Assembly: GCA_036927565.1 (NCBI GenBank) | Contig: JAYESD010000012.1 | Span: 6,138,001-6,202,000, forward strand | Direction of reading: 5' to 3' | Length of the DNA stretch: 64,000 nt | Source of the DNA: Tuctoria greenei | Taxonomy: Eukaryota > Streptophyta > Magnoliopsida > Poales > Poaceae | Shown here: piece after piece, positions 55,879 to 64,000 of the stretch | Layout of the letters: the number at the start of each line of letters is the position of its first letter | Position numbering within the stretch: position 1 is the first letter of the stretch | The notes under the pieces: model-generated | The model's input: only the letters and a program-made list of their open reading frames with translations | The model's database searches: none | Told to the model about the DNA's origin: nothing | Program-made: the position numbers and the translations under genes

Positions 55879-56636
55879 TGAATGTGGCCTAGAGGGGGGG
55901 GGGTGAATAGGCCTTTTGAATTTCCTCCACACTTAATAGAATCGTCAAAACTTGGTTGGCCGGACTAGTCCGGTCGTGAGGGCGGACTTGTCCGGTGTGC
56001 TAAAAATATGTGTGATGATCAGGTGTTATTTGGGAAACTAAATTTCTTTAGCAGCAGAAATGAGAACAACTGATATTTTTATTTGAGATTAATATAAGAA
56101 TGCAGGTAAAACTTATAATTGCCTTAGGTTGATGTTTAGCACTCAAGTAATCTAATGAACAAAATTTAAAGGAAATAAGACACAAGACACACGAATTTTT
56201 CCCGAGGTTTGATCTCACCACGAGATCTACGTCCTCGTTGAGGAAGCTCACACAGAGCCGGGTCTCCAACCCTTTCCCTCTTCAAGTCAACACGAAGGCC
56301 GACTTGATTCCACTATCACGGGTAATCACCAAGTTTGTGGGGCAACCTCACACGTTGAGGGCTCCCACGAGAATTACAATGAAAGAAGTGATCAAATACA
56401 CTCAAAAGTATTACAATGCAAAGTATGAGTGTAGAAAGATCAAACCCCAAGAGCTCGCAATGAAAGAACGACGATCTCCCAATCCCGAATCCAAGTGTTA
56501 AATTGATTTCACTCTTTTTGCACTTTAGATGTGTGGGGAGATGTGTTTTGGGCTCTTGGGACGAAGTGGTGGCGCTAGGGTTTATTCTTTGATCAGTATT
56601 CGACGTGTTTTTTTAATAGGAATGTCGTGGACTCTC

Positions 56637-56644
56637 TATTTATA
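56637..56644 (-). promoter_or_regulatory. SIRE-like LTR TATA box
   Basis: Minus strand CCTTATAAATAGAG, 42 bp downstream of the nearest dyad palindrome (56681-56694). Confidence 0.8.
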
Positions 56645-56678
56645 AGGTTTCCAAAAGGTAGCCGTTGAAAAACCCTAA

Positions 56679-57034
56679 CACCGGACTAGTCCGGTGCAAG
56701 TCCGGACTTGTCCGGTCTCAGTGTATTTTGAAGTCCAGAATGTCTGCCAAACTAGTACGGTCCAAGCTCGGACTAGTCCGGTGCTGTGTGAAAGTGAACT
56801 CCAGAAAGTTCAATGGACTAGTCCGCGGACTAGTCCGATCTCCACATATGGGAGACTCCAGAAAGGTCAATGGACTAGTCCGGTGGTCAATGGACTAGTC
56901 CGTTCCCTCAATATGAGAGACTCCAGAAAGATCAACGGACTAGTCCGGTGGACGCACGGACTAGTCCGGTCTCCCAATAAGTGAGATTCCAGAAAGATAA
57001 ACGGACTAGTCCGGTCCATGATCGGACTAGTCCG
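56679..57034 (-). repeat. Paired dyad array in the SIRE-like LTR
   Basis: About eleven good dyads plus decayed ones. 56679-56696 is the perfect 18-bp palindrome CACCGGACTAGTCCGGTG, its partner is 56702-56715. From 56871 the array is a 66-bp tandem unit with two palindromes each, at 56871/56891, 56936/56957 and 57002/57023, linked by TCTGGARTCTC (minus strand). Another adjacent pair is at 56814/56826. Confidence 0.92.
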
Positions 57035-57319
57035 GTGCTTTGTGAAAGTTAGGTTAATTTTAATCCCTTACCCTCGCGCAAAGTTGTGAGCTCTTGGAGT
57101 GTGTCTTTCATACACTCCCTATACATTCAAAATCTAATTTGGTATTCCAAGCTTCATCAAAGTATCTCTCTTTGAACACCACTTCATTTTTCACCTTTCT
57201 GTGCGCACCGAGCTGTTTCACTTGTTTGTCCTGCAATCATCTCAGTAGTTTCATTAGGATCTCATATGTTTGTCATCAATTAGCCAAAACCCACAAGGGA
57301 TATCCTAGATGCACTTACA

Positions 57320-57335
57320 ATCTCCCCCTTTTTGG
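57320..57335 (-). other. SIRE-like polypurine tract
   Basis: Minus strand AAAAAGGGGGAGAT ends at the LTR terminus. A second, similar purine run lies at 57670-57685 (minus strand AAAGGGGGAGAGATTG). Confidence 0.85.
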
Positions 57336-57716
57336 TGATTAATGACAACCATTTGAGATATCACAATTGAGAATAAAATATTGATTTTCATAAGGTGTGC
57401 ACATATGAGAATAATGATAAGTCCACAAAAAGCTTCTCACATATGCACACACCTTATGGTGGGGTGCCTAACAGGTGTGTGATCAACAAGGTGTGATGAA
57501 GTAAAGGTAATCAATAGTGAGCATAGAGATAATCATCCAAGCAACAATAAGCATCACACATAAGAGAAAAAATAGAGCATTACAAGGTTTTAAAAATAAG
57601 TACATGTCCTTGATCACAAAAACATAAAGACACCAACTAGAGATGGTCTCAAACTACTAGTCTCAATCTCTCCCCCTTTGGCATCAAGGCACCAAAAAGG
57701 GAAAAATTGAGGGGAA
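57336..57716 (-). other. Spacer between ORF and polypurine tract
   Basis: AT-rich 3' untranslated region of the 504-codon ORF; no coding signal seen. Confidence 0.65.
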
Positions 57717-59231
57717 TCACTCATCGCCGCTCTCTTCTTCAGTCTCGGTCTGGTCCTCATCTTCACCACCATCATCATCATTCGCCGGAGCAGACTCTTC
57801 CTCGGAGTCCTCGAAGGCGGGCGGGGATCCCACCGGCTCAATCTCCAGCTTGTCACAGATAGATTTGATGTTGGCATTGACATATTGTTGATGCTTCTTC
57901 TGCCTGACTTCAATCTTGCGGCAACAGGCAAAGATAGAGGTGAGCATTTTGAGCACACCACCAGAGGGTTCATGGGCATGTGCAGAGCTAGGAGGAGCAG
58001 CAGAAGATCTTGTGGCATTCACATCCCGAGTTTGTTTAGTCCTCCTCTCAGCTTCAGGGGAGGGAGGTGCATCAGGAGCCGAAGGTAGAGTGTACTCGGT
58101 GGGCTTTTGCGGTTTCAACCCCGTATGGTGAACATCCTTGATGAACTCAAGTCCAGTCACCTTCTCAATCATGTACATGATGTACGGGGCATACCCGCAA
58201 GATCTGTTTGGAGTGATTGAGATGTTCACAATGTCATTGTAGATGTATTCAAAGACATTGAACGGTCTCCTCCCACCAATGACCTTCATTAGGGTCCTCA
58301 AGGTTCCTTGTATAGTCCCCGCATCTCCATCTTTCGGGGCTATTGTCTTCGTCAAGATTCTGTTGAGGACCACAAAGAAGGGCTTCAGATATTTGCTGTT
58401 GGGAGGCACATAAGGCATCCTTGTGTCATAGAGAAATTTGAGCTCATCCTTCTCCAAGGGTTGCATATTGTGGATGACAAGATCATGATCCGAAGTGTGT
58501 TCAAGGTGGAGGATTCTTGCAAATTCATCATAGGTAACACTATACTTGGAACCATGAGTCATCCAAGTAAGACTGTCTCCATCACCACGAGCAAAGTAGA
58601 GGGTAGAGTAGAATTGGGTGATGACCTCATTGTTCCAGTCATTCTCAAAAGAAAACAGTTCCTTCAGTCCGTGCCTCTCCAGGGACTCAACCACCTCACG
58701 GAAGGCAGGATATTTCTTCGACTGCATGTACCCAATGTTCACCCATTGACTCTTCACAACGGGATTCTTCATCTTCATGTACACATGCTCGTAGTAGTCG
58801 GCACGAAAGTTGCTCCAAAATCTTGGGTCTGAGCATTGCCGAGGTTGATCATACACATTAACCTGCCTGAAGCTATCGGCAAGCTCACCCCCTTTTTCGG
58901 TGAAATCCTTACTCGAGCGCTGCCTGTTGCGGTGACTTGGGTTCTTCATCTTCAGGGGCCCAATGGGACCACTAGCAAGCCCCTTTCCTTTGTTGAGAGT
59001 CCTCTTTGGCCCTGAGGAGCTCTCGCCAGCTTTTCCTTGGGCCTTCTTAACAACCACCCTCCTTTTCTTGGGCAAGTTGTCATCGGAGGGTGGAGAGTGC
59101 ACATTTACATCATGTCCTTTCTTCATGTACCTCTCCTTGGCTCTCTTCACTTTTTCGCGTTCAACTTCTTCATCAACATGAAAGGAGCTGTCATCTGAGC
59201 TTGAAGACATGATGCCTAATAAGGAGTTCAT
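57717..59231 (-). CDS. 504-residue ORF downstream of SIRE-like pol
   Basis: Open for 504 codons without a break, unlike most ORFs here. Residues 1-30 are Ser- and acid-rich; a basic, nuclear-signal-like PKKRRVVVKK lies at 54-63; a conserved-looking DPRFWSNFRADYYEHV at about 135-150 begins a folded region to about 370; the rest is a linker, a short helical stretch (RQKKHQQYVNANIKSICDKLEI) and a strongly acidic tail. No signal peptide or transmembrane segment is evident, so I do not call it an envelope. From memory it resembles the plant 'putative transposon protein' family found after pol in SIRE-type elements. A second ATG at 59210 could be the start. It has its own upstream promoter-like region. 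Confidence 0.82.
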   Translation of the reverse strand: MNSLLGIMSSSSDDSSFHVDEEVEREKVKRAKERYMKKGHDVNVHSPPSDDNLPKKRRVVVKKAQGKAGESSSGPKRTLNKGKGLASGPIGPLKMKNPSHRNRQRSSKDFTEKGGELADSFRQVNVYDQPRQCSDPRFWSNFRADYYEHVYMKMKNPVVKSQWVNIGYMQSKKYPAFREVVESLERHGLKELFSFENDWNNEVITQFYSTLYFARGDGDSLTWMTHGSKYSVTYDEFARILHLEHTSDHDLVIHNMQPLEKDELKFLYDTRMPYVPPNSKYLKPFFVVLNRILTKTIAPKDGDAGTIQGTLRTLMKVIGGRRPFNVFEYIYNDIVNISITPNRSCGYAPYIMYMIEKVTGLEFIKDVHHTGLKPQKPTEYTLPSAPDAPPSPEAERRTKQTRDVNATRSSAAPPSSAHAHEPSGGVLKMLTSIFACCRKIEVRQKKHQQYVNANIKSICDKLEIEPVGSPPAFEDSEEESAPANDDDGGEDEDQTETEEESGDE

Positions 59232-60086
59232 GATTTATATGAGAATGAACTAAGAATGAAGGAGATGTGAGGATTCAAATGTCAGAGACCGGACTTGTCC
59301 GGTTTCAGAGTGCGGACTTGTCCGGTGTACCGGACTAGTCCGTATCTGGGAGCCGGACTAGTTCGGCCTGGCACAAGAACCCTAACAAAATTATGAATCA
59401 CAACTTCTATCTAAGGATGCAAAGGAGCATGAACGTGAAAGGAATACATCTCTGAAGCCAATGTACTTCCTTGGAATCAAGAGAAATAATCTAGAACTAG
59501 AAAAGTTCAGAGTTTGACTTTAGGGAGAAATTTACCGAGATTTGAATATTCGCGTTGAAGGAGCACGAATCTGTCCGGATGAGTTTGGAGTGGAGTATCA
59601 ACTCGTCAAGGGGAGGATTTCCCACGGAGAAAACTTGGATTTTGAGGGCTCAACTCGAAAATCACTTTTGGGGGCTAGGGTTTGAGAGGTGAGGGTCCAA
59701 CTCAAAGTGGAGGGAGGTTTGAAGCGGTTTTGGGCCGGCCAGCAGCTTATATACGTGGCCGACCGGACAAGTCCGGTCAGAGGATGGACTAGTCCGGTGC
59801 CCCTGGAAAACCTAGGAAAGAGAGATTGTCTGGACTAGTCCGGTGGCAAACCTGACTAGTCCGGTGTCCCTGGAAAAACTGAGTATTTAGAGATAACTAA
59901 TAGTGATCCAAGGACAAGTTTTGCAAATAATCTTGGTAATTATGACCAGAAAGTAATCAACAATAAAAAAAGTCATAAATTCCAAGATTTATTCATTAAA
60001 AATAGTTTTCTTAGGAGAAAAAGAGGTGAGGGGCAGTTTTAGCAATAAAATGTAACATTTGAAGTTTCAACCCGGTGTGCAACGTT
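59232..60086 (-). promoter_or_regulatory. Internal promoter region before the 504-residue ORF
   Basis: Non-coding stretch between pol and the ORF. On the minus strand, in order: dyad pairs centred 59857.5/59836.5 and 59790.5/59769.5 (spacing 21 each), a TATATAAG box at 59753-59746, a leader with CAAACCCTAGCCCCC, and more dyads at 59359.5, 59336.5, 59318.5 and 59295.5, then the ATG at 59231. The arrangement mirrors the LTR promoters of T1/T3 and of this element. Confidence 0.72.
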
Positions 60087-63000
60087 TCAAGCCACATTTC
60101 GAGAGTCAAGAATATTAAGTTCATTCCTAAGTTCACAAAACCTTTTCTCATCCAATGGTTTGGTAAAAATATCCGCAAGTTGTTTTTCAGTTCGAACATG
60201 TGAAATGGTAATGTCACCTTTTAATGAATGATCTCTAAGAAAATGATGACGGATATCTATGTGCTTAGTTCTTGAGTGCTCTACCGGGTTGTGTGCAATT
60301 TTTATAGCACTTTCATTGTCACATAGAAGTGGGATATGGCTAAGATTGTAGCCGTAGTTCCTAAGGCTTGTCGCATACAAAGTAGTTATGCGCAACAGCT
60401 ACCGGCTGCAATATATTCTGCTTCTGCCGTGGAAAGGGCAATGGAGTTTTGCTTTTTAGATGACCAAGAGACCAGGGACCTACCAAGAAACTAACAAGTC
60501 CCTGACATGCTCTTTCTATCTACTTTGCATCCTGCATAGTCGGCATCGGAATACCCTATCAAGTTAAATTTGGATCCTTTGGGATATCAAAGGCCCAAGT
60601 TGGGTGTGTGCACAAGGTACCTTAGGATTCTTTTTGACGCAACTAAGTGACACTCTTTAGGTGCGGCTTGAAACCTTGCACACAAGCAAACACTAAGCAT
60701 AATATCTGGCCTAGATGCACATAAATAAAGTAAGGAGCCAATCATGGACCGATATACCTTTTGGTCCACATTTGGACCATCTTCATTGAGGTCGAGGTGT
60801 CCATTAGTGGCCATGGGTGTCTTGATGGGCTTGGCTTTGTCCATATTGAATTTCTTGAGAATGTCTTGTGTATATTTGGTTTGGCTTATAAATGTACCTT
60901 CTCTTAGTTGCTTCACTTGGAATCCCAAGAAGAACTTCAATTCTCCCATCATTGACATCTCGAACCTATCTGTCATAATTTTGCTAAATTCTTCACAAAA
61001 GGATTTGTTAGTTGATCCAAAGATAATGTCATCAACGTAAATTTGACATACAAATAAATGATCATCACAATGTTTAGTGAAAAGTGTATAGTCAGCTTTA
61101 CCAATTTTGAATCCATTCTGAATTAGAAAATCTCTAAGACACTCATACCAAGATCTAGGAGCTTGTTTGAGGCCATAGAGAGCCTTACGCAGTTTGTAGA
61201 CATGATTGGGATACTTCTGGTCTTCGAATCCTGGTGGCTGCTCCACATAAACTTCCTCCTTGATTGGGCCGTTTAAGAAAGCGCTTTTGACGTCCATTTG
61301 ATACAGCTTAAAATTATGGTGAGTAGCATATGCCAATAAAATACGAATGGACTCAAGTCTAGCTACAGGAGCGAAAGTTTCATCGAAGTCCAAACCTTCG
61401 ACCTGAGAATAACCTTTGTCCACCAATCTTGCCTTATTTCTTGTTACTACTCCATGTTCATCTTGCTTGTTCCGAAAGACCCATTTAGTTCCAACTATGT
61501 TCGCCTTTGGTCTCTCCACCAACTCCCATACTTCATTTCTCTTGAAGTTATTCAGCTCCTCTTGCATTGCAATCACCCAGTCTGGATCCTTTAAGGCTTC
61601 TTCTACCATGTATGGTTCCATAAAAGACACAAAATAATAGGATTCACAGAAATTTGCAACTTGAGATCTAGTAGTTACTCCCTTAGCAATATCTCCAATG
61701 ATATTGTTGACAGGGTGGTCTCTTTGCACGCTCTGGTGTACTCTTGGGTGTGGAGCTTGTGTAGTTGCTTGTTCTTCATTATCTTCATGTGCATTGTCTC
61801 CCCCTAGATCATTGTTTCCATGATTGTCCTGATCTTCTTGATCTTCCTCCTCTTGATCTTGTGCAAGAGCTCCCCCTTGATCATTGCCTCCGTGTTGAGA
61901 TTCATCTTGTGCGTTTGAGTCGAATGTTTGCTCTTGTGGTAAGATATCACCAAGTCCCATTTTCTTCAGTGCTTCATATGGAGCTTCCTCTTTATCTAGC
62001 ACACACTTATCAACTTGATCCACTTGCGAGCCGTTAGATTCATCGAACACTACGTCGCATGCTACTTCAACAAGGCCGGACACCTTGTTGAAGACACGAC
62101 AGGCGTAGGCATTCGATTCATAGCCGAGCAAGAATCCTTCATCGGACTTTGAAGCGAACTTCGAGGCCCTCTGTTTCTTGTTCAGAATAAAACATTTGCA
62201 ACCAAAAACTTTAAAATAAGAAACATTAGGCTTTTTACCGGTAAGGAGCTCATATGGAGTTTTCTTCAGTAGTCGATGAAGATACAGTCGATTCGTGGCA
62301 TGGCAAGCGGTGTTCACCGCTTCTGCCCAAAATCGATCTGATGTCTTGTATTCATCCAACATATTTCTCGCCGTTTCGATCAATGTTCTGTTCTTCCTTT
62401 CGGCCACTCCATTTTGTTGAGGGGAGTAGGGTGCCGAGAATTCATGCTTTATCCCTTCTTCATCGAGAAACTCTTCAACTTGGAGGTTCTTTAATTTTGT
62501 CCCATTGTCACTTCTGATGTTCTTTATGGTTGATGAGAATTTGTTCTGAGCTCTTTTCAAGAACTTCTTGAGGATCCTCTGAGTTTCTGATTTATCATAC
62601 AAGAAAAATACCCAGGTAAATATTGAAAAATCATCAACAATTACTAAACCGTATTTGTTACAGCCGATGCTGATGTACGAAACTGGACCAAAGAGATCCA
62701 TGTGGAGAAGTTCCAGCGGTCTTGCGGTAGTCATCACATTCTTGGCAGGGTGTGGTGCTCCGACTTGTTTTCTTGCTTGACAAGCGCTGCACGGCCTTTC
62801 TTTTTCAAAAACCACATCCTTAAGACCACGGATGTGACCACCTTTTAGAATTTTCTGCATATTTCTCATCCCAACATGGGCTAGCCATCTATGCCACAGC
62901 CATCCCATGTTGGTCTTAGCAACCAAGCAAGTGTTGAGTTTGGCTTTATCTTTGTTGAAGTCAACTAGATAAAGCTTGCCCTTCAACATTCCCTTGAATG

Positions 63001-63330
63001 CAATCGAGCCATCACTTCTTCTAAAAACAGTCACACCCTCATTAGTGAATAAACAGTTGTAACCTTTGTCGCATAGTTGGGATATTGACAAAAGGTTATA
63101 ATCTAGAGAATCTACATGTAAAACATTTGATAAGGTATGTTGAGAGGATATTTCAATGTTACCGCTACCAAGGACCTTTCCTTGGCTGTTGTCTCCGAAT
63201 TATATGCCTTCACCTAGATCCTTGTTGTACTCGTACTCTACAAACATACCACTCTCTCCGGTCATGTGATTTGTGCATCCACTATCAAGTACCCATTTTG
63301 TTCCACCGGAGGAGTAAGCCTGCAAAAAGA
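60087..63330 (-). pseudogene. pol: SIRE-like pol: protease, integrase, RT, RNase H
   Basis: Copia order. Protease active site WVLDSGCTNHMTG near 63270; GAG-pre-integrase (LWHRWLAHVGMRNMQ); integrase with LLHMDLFGP, IRSDNGTK and NGVAERKNRTL catalytic residues intact; RT (KARLVDKGYSQVEGLDFDETFAPVARLES, DVKSAFLNG, YVDDIIFGS intact); RNase H (ADYAGCKVDRKSM-type, CDNESAIKIAHNP, RTKHIDIRHHF) to a stop at 60087. An 834-codon frame spans 60587-63091. Breaks: TAA near 63200, TGA at 60587, a stop near 60495 and a frameshift near 60390. Relatively young damage compared with the Tat copies. Confidence 0.92.
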
Positions 63331-63331
63331 A

Positions 63332-64000
63332 TTATTCCTTGGTTTTAGGTACCCAAGCTTGCTTGGGTCCTCTCAGGTTAGTCACAAGAGTCTTGGGCAC
63401 CCACACACAAGTTTTCAAGTTCTTGTGGCGTGGCCCTGTATATTTGGCAATGACTTTTCCATATTTGGCTTTCATAAGAACATAAGAAGCGTCAAATGTA
63501 CGAAACAATATTTGTGGTTCAGATTCATGGGATTTTTCCTTAACAAAGACAATTCTATTCTTAGCATGATTAGAAGTAGACATATGTTTGTTGTTATCAA
63601 AACCAAGGCCATCTTTGAGATTAGGAGGGCTAGTGACCATATATGCACTGCATGCATATTTGATCTTCTCCTTATCAAAGATGCCGCTTGGAGGGGCATG
63701 CATATTATGAGAGGTTGAAGTATTAGAAATAATATTCTTCTTACTAGAGCAAGTGCACGTTCCGATTGTTGTCGAACTTATATCTTTGGAGGAAGAGCTC
63801 TTGGAGGACGAGGAGTCACTTTGCTTGAGCGACTCAACTTGCACATCAAGGATCTTGTTAGCTTTTGACAAGTTAGCAAGTTCTTCCTTGATTGCAATAT
63901 GCGAGTCTTCTAGCTTTGAGTAAGTTTCCTTACTCAAGGCTAGCTCAACTTCAAGCGACTCGTTCTTCTCTCTTTGAAGCTCGAGAAGCTTTTCAACTTC
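63332..64000 (-). pseudogene. gag: SIRE-like gag C-terminal part, cut by window edge
   Basis: Continues from beyond the window. A coiled coil (KLLELQREKNESLEVELAL at the edge, then EELANLSKANKILDVQVESL), a serine run, and a basic C-terminal region ending VWVPKTLV...KQAWVPKTKE. A TAA at 63332 separates it from the protease frame; in intact relatives gag and pol are usually one frame. Confidence 0.82.

Larger units (their letters stand above)
55879..57319 (-). repeat. SIRE-like 3' LTR (1441 bp)
   Basis: Minus strand TGTAAGTGCATC at 57319 to CCACATTCA at 55879. Dyad array 56679-57034, TATA box 56637-56644, downstream dyad pair centred at 55966.5 and 55988.5. Confidence 0.9.
55879..64000 (-). 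mobile_element. SIRE/Maximus-like Ty1/copia element, partial
   Basis: Minus strand. gag end and pol (to 60087), an internal promoter region, a 504-codon ORF (57717-59231), a polypurine tract and the 3' LTR (55879-57319). Integrase precedes RT, the copia order. The extra ORF after pol and the TGTAAGTGCATCTAG LTR start with AAAAAGGGGGAGAT tract are features I associate with the SIRE lineage. Inserted in the LINE; left flank AGTTC (55874-55878) should recur at the far end outside the window. Confidence 0.9.

Noticed and set aside
56679..57034. Regularly spaced short repeats resembling a CRISPR array
   Set aside because: The repeats are palindromic dyads in an LTR of a plant retrotransposon, spacers are themselves repeated, and there is no cas gene.
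57717..59231. Calling the SIRE downstream ORF an envelope gene
   Set aside because: It has the position of the SIRE env-like ORF, but I see no signal peptide, transmembrane helix or fusion-type segment; a basic patch and acidic tail argue for a non-membrane protein.

Overview
This window reads as intergenic DNA from a large plant genome, almost certainly a grass. It is a stack of nested LTR retrotransposons, most of them broken. I find no intact host gene, tRNA, CRISPR array or prokaryotic signal. The plant assignment rests on plant-type primer binding sites, a chromodomain Ty3/gypsy lineage (Tekay-like), a Tat lineage with two RNase H domains and an antisense ORF, a SIRE/Maximus-type Ty1/copia element with an extra ORF after pol, a plant LINE with a zf-RVT end, and degenerate plant 5S rDNA. 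I cannot name the species.

Layout. 1-7301: minus-strand Tekay-like element T1 (gag to integrase, then its LTR), followed by two truncated LTRs of the same family (7302-8450). 8451-11932: plus-strand Tat fragment (Tat-2: pol end and antisense ORF). 11933-21975: minus-strand Tat-3, the most complete Tat copy. 21976-24196: a second minus-strand pol fragment (Tat-C). 24197-26904 and 42390-42971: 3' region of another plus-strand Tat copy (Tat-B), whose antisense ORF is split by a solo LTR (25160-26042) and by a 15.5-kb non-coding element L (26905-42384, duplicated site GTCAC). L is itself split by the small gag-pol-less element T2 (31386-38579). 42972-43427: Tekay-like LTR end, broken by Tat-4 (43428-48596, RT to integrase deleted). 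48597-55119: plus-strand Tekay-like T3 with a large internal deletion and a 5S rDNA fragment in its 3' LTR. 55120-55878: LINE tail. 55879-64000: minus-strand SIRE-like copia element that runs off the window.

How the parts relate. T1, T2 and T3 share the 3' part of the LTR, PBS and PPT, so T2 probably relied on a T1/T3-type partner for its proteins. The Tat copies carry damaged catalytic residues and look immobile. The SIRE-like element is the least damaged: its pol has few breaks and its 504-residue downstream ORF is open.

Most interesting observation. Arrays of an approximately 12-bp dyad, GGAC-NN-GTCC, occur as pairs with centres 20-22 bp apart. They lie upstream of the TATA box, and a further pair lies downstream of it, in three promoters of different origin: the Tekay-like LTR (Ty3/gypsy), the SIRE-like LTR (Ty1/copia), and the internal promoter in front of the 504-residue SIRE ORF. 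This looks like a shared promoter module. Other notable items are a TATA box inside a hairpin with compensatory changes in Tat LTRs, a 57-bp G-box minisatellite in the Tat-4 LTR, an LTR that has absorbed a copy of its own primer binding site, and 5S rDNA trapped in an LTR.
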